DNA of 11,352 bases, from positions 1-11,352 of the forward strand of contig JAOZRH010000056.1 of NCBI GenBank assembly GCA_029931905.1, read 5' to 3'. The notes below the pieces were generated by a model that was given only the letters and a program-made list of their open reading frames with translations, did not search any database and had not been told where the DNA came from. How positions within the stretch are numbered: the stretch's first letter is position 1; every line of letters begins with the position of its first letter. This DNA comes from Fidelibacterota bacterium. GTDB taxonomy: Bacteria > Fidelibacterota > Fidelibacteria > Fidelibacterales > Fidelibacteraceae. Of the stretch, positions 6,244-11,352 are shown in pieces. Made by a program: the position numbers and the translations under genes.

Positions 6244-6267
6244 GAGCCGCTCAATTAAGAGCGGCTC
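6244..6267 (-). terminator. terminator for the minus-strand tail transcript
   Basis: A perfect 9-bp stem (GAGCCGCTC 6244-6252 with GAGCGGCTC 6259-6267) has an AATTAA loop. Read on the minus strand the hairpin is followed by six T residues (complement of 6238-6243), so it should end transcription coming from the tail genes. The plus-strand side has no T-run, so it is a poor plus-strand terminator. It starts 4 nt after the stop of paralog B and is related in sequence to the hairpin after paralog A. Confidence 0.8.
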
Positions 6268-6332
6268 AACACACGGAGGAGAAGAGAGTGAGAAAATAGC
6301 TGGGAGGCGAAAAACAGCTTAAATCTCACTTT
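6268..6332. other. structured non-coding stretch
   Basis: No ORF is present. AGTGAGA (6287-6293) pairs with TCTCACT (6324-6330), and inside that AGCTG (6298-6302) pairs with CAGCT (6315-6319), separated by a symmetric 4x4 internal loop. The apical loop is 12 nt and shows GGAGGCGAAAAA, so a Shine-Dalgarno-like word sits unpaired at the tip. The same ten bases GGAGGCGAAA occur at the folE2 ribosome binding site. The stretch may be a structured 3' UTR or a small RNA; nothing in the sequence decides this. Confidence 0.5.
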
Positions 6333-6371
6333 TTCCGAGAGAGTTCGTCCAGGCTCTCTCGGAAATTTTTT
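6333..6371 (+). terminator. intrinsic terminator of the plus-strand accessory block
   Basis: TTCCGAGAGAG (6333-6343) pairs perfectly with CTCTCTCGGAA (6354-6364), a 10-nt loop lies between, and a run of seven T residues follows. It should end transcription from the paralog genes. It lies just beyond the end of the minus-strand tube gene, while the tube gene terminator lies further left, so the two convergent transcripts overlap by about 100 nt. Confidence 0.88.
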
Positions 6372-7135
6372 TATTTTAAAGAAGTTAAAGACTTAAATTT
6401 CTGATCAAAAGTTTTCATATAATCTTTACCAGAAAGTAAACTTTTAACTGTTTTTAATAAATCATCACCACCATCTACTTTTGTAAGTGGGAAACCATCA
6501 AATGAAAATGTAACACTATGTTGTACAGAATCGCTTGTCATAATGTCTGAATTTAGGGTATCAAAGGGAACTGTGGTAGGAAATACACCATCTAATGCCC
6601 ATATCTCTTCTATATCATCATTTTCAATGCTTCCTTGATCTGTTGGATTTTTTCCCATTGTTGGTTTTGTCTGAATTACATAACACATTCCTTTATAACT
6701 GGTTGGAATAAAATCTGCACCAGACAGTGGACTAACACCAATATGTGGATCAAACATCGCAGCCCAAGAACGAATCGTATTTAATATTGGTAAATTTTGA
6801 TATTCACGAAATGTAAGTGTGAATTCACGTGTAATAGTAGTAGAAGCTACAAATGATGCTCCAACTTTTCCTTGACCTTGAACATCAATTTTATCAAGAG
6901 TTTGCGTTGGTGGTGTAAAACCCTCACAGGTGCTGTGTAACCAATTTACTGCAGCGGCAGAAGAACCTGTAAAGAGTTTACCAGGTAAATGGAACATTAC
7001 TTGAAAATAACCAGAAATATATGGTTGATTATCACGATTATATCCACCAATATCTCGAGTTAAAGCATCTGGTGAATTTTTAACACTTACTGCAGAAATT
7101 CTTTGGTTCATTGCATCAATTATTTCATAACCCAT
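6371..7135 (-). CDS. tail tube protein
   Basis: This 254-aa protein is most likely the myovirus inner tail tube subunit (T4 gp19-type), which stacks into the hollow tube inside the sheath. Supporting features are its place directly downstream of the sheath gene (the usual sheath-tube order), its length, and a central segment FREYQNLPILNTIRSWAAMF (about residues 110-129) followed by an FP/TVPFDTLNSD region and HSVTFSFDGFP, all typical of tube-like beta-barrel proteins. An AAGGAGG overlapping the sheath stop codon (TAAGGAGG) gives a clear ribosome binding site for the ATG at 7135. The gene ends the minus-strand tail block, with a terminator at 6244-6267. The identification combines motif resemblance and synteny. 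Confidence 0.85.
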   Translation of the reverse strand: MGYEIIDAMNQRISAVSVKNSPDALTRDIGGYNRDNQPYISGYFQVMFHLPGKLFTGSSAAAVNWLHSTCEGFTPPTQTLDKIDVQGQGKVGASFVASTTITREFTLTFREYQNLPILNTIRSWAAMFDPHIGVSPLSGADFIPTSYKGMCYVIQTKPTMGKNPTDQGSIENDDIEEIWALDGVFPTTVPFDTLNSDIMTSDSVQHSVTFSFDGFPLTKVDGGDDLLKTVKSLLSGKDYMKTFDQKFKSLTSLK

Positions 7136-7149
7136 TATAGATTACCTCC

Positions 7150-7935
7150 TTAGTGTACCGTAATAAAGACGTTGATTCTTTCAATAGCACGAATGGGTGT
7201 GATATCTATATATACATTGAGCTCAGAAGCAACGTCATCAAATTGAACTGAAACATTATATGATTTCAAAATTGAGTATCTTTCAAGACTTGGGTTTTCT
7301 ATAAAGTTTGAAAGGAAGGTATCAACTCTAAACTGGGCTTGATTAATCCAATATTGTGTAGCTTTTCTTTGAAGAATGTCTTTAAGAAGTGTTGGTATAA
7401 CTTTCCTAATGTAACAAACGAACTTTGCAACATGAGCACGCTTAAGAACAGAGAGTCTTTTCCAGGTAGTATACTGCGTAAGTATATATTTACCTTGAGG
7501 TTCGACGATTGTGCAGTTGAGTTCGGCATCACCGAGATCACCTCTTTCTACGTGGTTAGCCTTATATGCAAGCTCAATTGGTTCCTGTATTGCGCCCTTT
7601 TCGATACCAGCAACCGGCTCGGCTATGAAGTAAAAACCATCACAATATAAATGTCTTTCAATAGCATGATAAACAGGAGTCATCCACATATAAGATCCTG
7701 TGTACATATCAAAAATTTTACGAAATTGAACATAGAGCATAGAATTCCAACTATTCCAAGGAACATTATTTAATCTACGATCTAAATCTGTTTCGTAATC
7801 TTCCACTAATGCACCAGTATCTGCAATACACATACAATCTTGACGATAATCTGCTAATTGACGAGCACCGTCTTGAATCGTATCAGAAAATCCTCCACAA
7901 ACGATATACGTTTTGTTACGAAGAAGTTCGTTAAA
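7150..7935 (-). CDS. contractile tail sheath protein, exon 2
   Basis: This exon codes for residues 406-666 of the sheath. It starts FNELLRNKTYIVCGGFSDTI and continues through DGARQLADYRQDCMCIADTG, MWMTPVYHAIERHLYCDGFY, VEPQGKYILTQYTTWKRLSV and a C-terminal domain ending NVFITVH. It corresponds to the conserved C-terminal part of myovirus sheaths (T4 gp18 type), which carries inter-subunit contacts in the contractile tail. Reading this region alone suggests a separate ORF from an ATG at 7833, but that ATG has no ribosome binding site and the same frame stays open upstream to the intron boundary at 7935. Splicing of the upstream group I intron joins it in frame to exon 1. The stop overlaps the tube gene ribosome binding site. 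Confidence 0.92.
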   Translation of the reverse strand, partial: FNELLRNKTYIVCGGFSDTIQDGARQLADYRQDCMCIADTGALVEDYETDLDRRLNNVPWNSWNSMLYVQFRKIFDMYTGSYMWMTPVYHAIERHLYCDGFYFIAEPVAGIEKGAIQEPIELAYKANHVERGDLGDAELNCTIVEPQGKYILTQYTTWKRLSVLKRAHVAKFVCYIRKVIPTLLKDILQRKATQYWINQAQFRVDTFLSNFIENPSLERYSILKSYNVSVQFDDVASELNVYIDITPIRAIERINVFITVH

Positions 7936-8169
7936 CTTCTCCTTCTAGATATTTCTATCTAGACCAGACTACATCATCAACGTAATAGTTGATCTTTACT
8001 TCGAACTCACTTGAGTCCTACTCCCATACGGGATAGTCGTTGAACCTTTCCATTTCTGGACTCGGCTGCTGATTGTCGTATAAATACTTATACGAGTTTC
8101 CAGCAATTCTAAGATTTTTCAAGTTGGAGTTCCCTCCAACTGGGACTATAGAGATAAAAATCTCTCTTT
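7936..8169 (-). ncRNA. group I self-splicing intron (td-like, subgroup IA2), no ORF
   Basis: This 234-nt intron interrupts the sheath gene in phase 0. P1: exon end GGAU (8173-8170) pairs with guide GUCC (8146-8143), giving the required U-G pair at the 5' splice site, plus an extension hairpin 8165-8150. P2: 8141-8134/8129-8122, GGAA loop. P3: AUCUU 8115-8111/AAGAU 7996-7992. P4: UUGCUG 8106-8101/CAGCAG 8071-8066. P5: 8095-8088/8083-8076. P7: GACUA 8038-8034/UAGUC 7971-7967. P7.1: 8033-8030/8025-8022. P7.2: 8018-8013/8008-8003. P8: CAAC 7991-7988/GUUG 7981-7978. P9: 7963-7956/7951-7944, GAAA loop. The intron ends in G at 7936. The R region (ACGACUAUCCC then GGGAGUAGG) closely resembles the phage T4 td intron as I remember it. 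P6 (about 8065-8045) is the least certain helix. No homing endonuclease ORF is inside. Confidence 0.95.
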
Positions 8170-9384
8170 ATCCGGTTCAAACCAAGGATACACGCACTCA
8201 GGCATCTGCTCCACACTACCATCAACACTGGTAAGTGTACCCATATATGCTTGTTTTACCAAACCTTCTAATTGTGATGAAATTGAAATATTTCCAGATG
8301 GATCATACATTCCAGTACCATCAGTACCTTCTTGTAATTGAGCACCACCAGATGCAATATTGTTTGTATTGATCGGAGTTGTCTGAGAAAGAAGAAGCAT
8401 TACTTGAAGACGTCTATCTTCATTATCAGTATCTGTTATTAATTTCTCAACAGCTTGACCTGAAATAACTCTTATAAAATCACTTCTTGCATTTATAATA
8501 TCTTCAATGTAAAGAACTTGACCTGATGATAAATCACGAATAACAGTATCTTGTGGTGTTCTTCGAACAAGAGATACTGTCCAGGGTCCTTCTAAAAGTG
8601 TCTCAGTTCCATCATCATTCTCATAATAAACTGCAATGTCCATAAATAAATATTTATAAAGAATGTCACCATTATCATCAGTATACATTCTCTCCATTTG
8701 GATATTACGAACACCTTTAATTTTAATATTGTTATAATATTCACCAGCTCCATTTGCATAAAAGTAATAAACTATATCTGATGCAGTTGCTGGCATATCA
8801 TTTACGGTATCAACATTTATTATCGTATTAAATTGATAAGGAATAAACTTTTGAGCAGTTGTTGTGTTAGTTGTTCCTTGATATTTTCCAGATAAAACAA
8901 ATTCATAACCAGACGAATCATCTTTAGAAATAATTTGAAGAGCAAGATCTAATGTATCATCATTTGAAAATATCCAATCACCAACATCAAATGCATCATA
9001 AGCATTCGCATCAGCTGGCGTAACAATATTTGAATCATTAGTAAAACTATAAGTTTCTGAAATCGAAGTTGAACTTGTATTTTCAGTAATATTAATATTC
9101 GACCAATAAGAATCATCAGGAACTACTCGACAAATCAAACACTTACTTGAATACTGTAAATATTTGTCTGCTAAATAAAGTGATTGAGATGTTCTTCTAT
9201 AATTTGGTTTTCCAAACAATGAATGTAATTGTGCTTGTGATGTAACTGTCACAATACGATTATGAGGACCTCTGTCAGTCAAAATTACAATATAGCCCAC
9301 ACGACCAATTTCAATCGTGGGTGCAACATATGAGGCATCTTCGATTGAGACATATACACCAGGTTCGCGTCTATCTAAAATCAT
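8170..9384 (-). CDS. contractile tail sheath protein, exon 1
   Basis: This exon codes for residues 1-405 of the sheath, which polymerises around the tail tube and contracts to drive infection. The N-terminus MILDRREPGVYVSIEDASYV is typical of phage sheaths (short arm, then PGVYV). A long variable, probably surface-exposed region follows (about residues 90-270), then the conserved end of the exon, QMPECVYPWFEPD. The start is set at 9384 because AAAGGAG (9390-9396) lies 5 nt upstream; the earlier in-frame ATG at 9399 overlaps that site. Unspliced reading continues KERFLSL and stops at TAG 8148-8146 inside the intron. With exon 2 the protein is 666 residues, next to 659 for T4 gp18. The exon join reads WFEPD-FNELLRN without loss. 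Confidence 0.94.
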
Positions 9385-9389
9385 CACGA

Positions 9390-9396
9390 CTCCTTT
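9390..9396 (-). promoter_or_regulatory. ribosome binding site that fixes the sheath start
   Basis: AAAGGAG on the minus strand lies 5 nt before the ATG at 9384. The longer ORF start at 9399 would put this site inside the coding sequence and leave that ATG with no ribosome binding site of its own. Confidence 0.85.
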
Positions 9397-9416
9397 CATT
9401 TAAATTTTATATTATT

Positions 9417-9725
9417 TTAATATTTTTCTTTCTTTAGTTGTTCTTTGAATCGAATTTTTTCACCACAACAAAACTCTTCGATTTTCTCAATATTTGAATC
9501 TATTTCAACAGTTTTAACCTTATATTTTTTATCAATAACTTCTAAATGATCTTCAATTTTACGTATTCTCATTAGATGATCAGTAATTTTTTTTTCTAAC
9601 TTTTCAACTGTTTTAACAGCATACATTAAATGATATATGACTAAAACTGCTGTTACTAAAGCTGGTATTATCCAATTTAAATTTCTATGTATTTTAAATT
9701 TATCATTTTCAATTTCTTGAGACAT
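9417..9725 (-). CDS. small one-helix membrane protein with coiled coil, 102 aa
   Basis: The N-terminal 17 residues are polar, followed by one hydrophobic helix WIIPALVTAVLVIYHLMYAV (residues 18-37). A charged helix with heptad spacing comes next (about 38-66, VEKLEKKITDHLMRIRKIEDHLEVI), and the C-terminus is basic and carries a Cys-Cys pair. It lies between a structural gene and the sheath in the same direction, so it may be made late. One-helix proteins with coiled coils in phages can be lysis accessory proteins (holin- or i-spanin-like) or assembly factors; nothing here decides between them. The start codon has only a weak GTGAG-type ribosome binding site. Confidence 0.72.
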   Translation of the reverse strand: MSQEIENDKFKIHRNLNWIIPALVTAVLVIYHLMYAVKTVEKLEKKITDHLMRIRKIEDHLEVIDKKYKVKTVEIDSNIEKIEEFCCGEKIRFKEQLKKEKY

Positions 9726-9750
9726 TCTAAATATCTCACTTTAAAATTTA

Positions 9751-10458
9751 TTAAAATAAAATATACCAAATAATAATTAATTCACTTGATTTTTCTGTCC
9801 ATTTTGGAGCAAAACAAATGTGTGAAAACATTTGTGCATCTGTACCATTTACAAAATAAAGACCAGCTTCTGAAATTTCAACAGATGATCCTGGATTTAA
9901 TGCTGATGGTTCTCCATCAGCAACAACACAAGTGCATTTAACTTTAGTATAATAATCACAAGATGTTGTGCCACCTGTATAATTATCTAATTCTAATATT
10001 ACTTCGCCATCGGTTGTAATTGGTTTAACAGCATCAGTATATTCATGAATACCATCACCAGATGAATATGTGGATGGTTCTTCTAAATATGATGCATTTC
10101 CTAAAGAAATTGGTTCATATAATCCTGTATCACAAATAAATGGACCATTTAAATCAACAATATCATTATTAACTGTTGCACCACCACTACCAACTGCAAA
10201 GTGTGTAATTGTATGGGAACGCCAATCAGCTCTTATACCACCATCAAATGTATTTAAATTAAATGATTTTTGTGCTACAAATTCCCTTCCTCTAGCAACT
10301 ACTAAATTGTGTCCTTCAAAAGAAGGAGTTTTATTAATTAAATCACTACGACTAAGATAAACTTGTACCCATCCTAAAGGACCTAAATGATTATTTTTTC
10401 GATTTTGTATAAGCTTATCAAAAATTTTATATTCGTCTTCATGGAAAATTTTTGACAC
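9751..10458 (-). CDS. probable virion structural protein, GTG start
   Basis: This 235-aa protein starts at GTG, with a perfect AGGAGG 6 nt upstream. An ATG overlapping it at 10460 is out of frame and closes after about 25 codons. The layout fits a recurring class of phage tail or baseplate-associated beta-sandwich proteins: GHNLVVARGREFVAQ (about 49-63), HFAVGSGG near 86, VEISEAGLYFVNG (about 193-205) and a C-terminal block MFSHICFAPKWTEKSSEL ending in a hydrophobic WYILF. This resemblance is remembered pattern, not a named family. Its place in the minus-strand block upstream of the sheath supports a virion role. It has several cysteines (about residues 109, 166, 174, 176 and 219). Confidence 0.65.
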   Translation of the reverse strand: MSKIFHEDEYKIFDKLIQNRKNNHLGPLGWVQVYLSRSDLINKTPSFEGHNLVVARGREFVAQKSFNLNTFDGGIRADWRSHTITHFAVGSGGATVNNDIVDLNGPFICDTGLYEPISLGNASYLEEPSTYSSGDGIHEYTDAVKPITTDGEVILELDNYTGGTTSCDYYTKVKCTCVVADGEPSALNPGSSVEISEAGLYFVNGTDAQMFSHICFAPKWTEKSSELIIIWYILF

Positions 10459-10464
10459 ATTCGA

Positions 10465-10470
10465 CCTCCT
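10465..10470 (-). promoter_or_regulatory. ribosome binding site that selects a GTG start
   Basis: A perfect AGGAGG on the minus strand lies 6 nt before the GTG at 10458-10456. The competing ATG two bases earlier is in another frame that closes quickly, so the strong site and the long frame both favour GTG. Confidence 0.8.
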
Positions 10471-10480
10471 ATTTAGTATT

Positions 10481-11352
10481 TTAATTATCTATAATTTCAA
10501 AACGATCAGAGATTGTTGGTAAAGAAACATCTGAATGGTAAACTCTTGTTCTTATAGACTCATTAAGATTATAATTTTCTTGTAATTTCATTTTAAAAAG
10601 TTCAATAAAAAGATTAGATATAATATTAAAATTAGAAATTTGATCGCTGTAAATTATTTTATTCTTTTGATTCCTATCTGAAATAGTTGGTAAAGATGCT
10701 TGTTTTGTTACTGTATTTGGAACGGCAAGATCATTAAAAAAATACTGACTATCATAATAATCTGAAATTTTTATCACCTCACCATCAAGGATTGAAAAGG
10801 TTGAATTTGAAATTTTACTAACCTCTTTTGAATAATCTTCATCAGAAATAGTTTCAAGCGAAACAGCTTTCATCTTTTCCAAAATAGAAAAGCTATCTAA
10901 TATTTCTCTTATTTGTTCTTCTGAATAAAATTTAAAAATTGTATTGAAACTACTTAAAATTTGTTGTGTATCTGAATATTTATATGTAAAAATAAAATCA
11001 CTGGTATCACAGATATTAATTAATGAAGCTCGAATTAAACTCATGATGAAGAAAATTTCTTCATCAAAATGTATTTGATTAAACTTATCTTCACAATATA
11101 TCGATCTTCTTGATTTTGTTATTATTTCAGTATGATATGGTTTTAAATTATACAAAATTAAATAAGTATCTGTGTCTTCTGGTTTGATTGATAATTGTGA
11201 AAGAGTTAAAAGAAAATATTCAGAATATTTTTGGTAAAGAGGATCTGGTGAAGTATTAATATCAATTATAATAGAATTATAAATTTCATCAGTTATTGCT
11301 TTTATTTCTTTTTTCTCATCAATAGCTTGATCTATCCTATTATTAATGTAAT
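10481..11352 (-). CDS. hypothetical protein of the virion block (5' end outside window)
   Basis: The reading frame is open from the window edge, giving at least 289 residues. A TTG near 11155 could be taken as a start, but the frame continues upstream without a stop (for example TLSQLSIKPEDTDTYLILYN leads directly into it), so the gene is simply truncated by the window. The protein is not recognised. It has many Ser, Ile, Asp and Asn residues, a helical central part (EEQIREILDSFSILEKMKAV), and two copies of the motif SLPTISDR 57 residues apart, the second near the C-terminus. The next gene starts 23 nt after its stop with a strong ribosome binding site, so they probably share a transcript. 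A virion or assembly role is inferred from position only. Confidence 0.75.
   Translation of the reverse strand, partial: YINNRIDQAIDEKKEIKAITDEIYNSIIIDINTSPDPLYQKYSEYFLLTLSQLSIKPEDTDTYLILYNLKPYHTEIITKSRRSIYCEDKFNQIHFDEEIFFIMSLIRASLINICDTSDFIFTYKYSDTQQILSSFNTIFKFYSEEQIREILDSFSILEKMKAVSLETISDEDYSKEVSKISNSTFSILDGEVIKISDYYDSQYFFNDLAVPNTVTKQASLPTISDRNQKNKIIYSDQISNFNIISNLFIELFKMKLQENYNLNESIRTRVYHSDVSLPTISDRFEIIDN

Noticed and set aside
6268..6332. tRNA gene in the structured stretch
   Set aside because: The pairing forms one interrupted hairpin, with no cloverleaf, T-loop consensus or CCA-side acceptor stem.
7299..7650. ORFs on either strand inside sheath exon 2
   Set aside because: They are shadows of the conserved sheath coding sequence, with no ribosome binding sites and no recognisable product.
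7834..8169. Frameshift, assembly error or pseudogenised sheath between the two sheath ORFs
   Set aside because: The interrupting stretch has a full group I intron fold and its removal restores the frame with a plausible protein junction, so decay or sequencing error is not needed.
7936..8169. Intein or inserted protein domain in the sheath
   Set aside because: The insertion has stop codons in the sheath frame and no intein motifs, so it must be removed from RNA and not from protein.
10070..10360. Plus-strand 96-aa ORF inside the structural protein gene
   Set aside because: It is antisense to a well-supported gene and has no upstream ribosome binding site.
10456..10460. ATG at 10460 as a start for the structural gene
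   Set aside because: It is in another frame that ends after about 25 codons; the GTG at 10458 opens the long frame.

Overview
The window looks like part of the genome of a large, AT-rich, contractile-tailed bacteriophage (myovirus). The evidence is a tail sheath gene and a tail tube gene next to each other, compact one-direction gene blocks with strong AGGAGG-type ribosome binding sites, short or overlapping gene junctions, and metabolic genes of the sort large phages carry (GTP cyclohydrolase FolE2 and PRPP synthetase). The host cannot be named from the sequence.

Layout. Positions 1-48 are probably the tail end of an upstream gene, followed by a terminator hairpin. Positions 92-2494 (+) hold three tightly packed genes: folE2 with an extra N-terminal zinc-finger-like segment, an unrecognised 194-aa protein, and a PRPP synthetase. 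FolE2 makes dihydroneopterin triphosphate, the first intermediate towards 7-deazaguanine bases or folate. The block ends at a strong bidirectional terminator shared with a convergent 45-aa gene (2537-2674, -). Positions 2815-6239 (+) are an accessory block: a 22-residue tandem-repeat protein resembling DUF4116, a 75-aa protein, two small helical or coiled-coil proteins, and two paralogous 315/331-aa proteins of unknown function with the same five cysteines. Each paralog is followed by a related hairpin. Positions 6240-6370 are non-coding and highly structured, with terminators for the two converging transcripts.

Positions 6371-11352 (-) are a virion block, in transcription order: an unrecognised protein running off the window edge, a probable virion structural protein with a GTG start, a one-helix membrane protein with a coiled coil, the tail sheath, and the tail tube.

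The main discovery is that the tail sheath gene is split by a 234-nt group I intron with no ORF (7936-8169, minus strand). The core helices P1-P9 can be drawn, including P7.1/P7.2 as in the phage T4 td intron (subgroup IA2) and GNRA loops on P2 and P9. Joining the predicted splice sites gives a continuous 666-residue sheath, close to the 659 residues of T4 gp18. Without the intron the gene would be misread as two separate ORFs or a broken gene.
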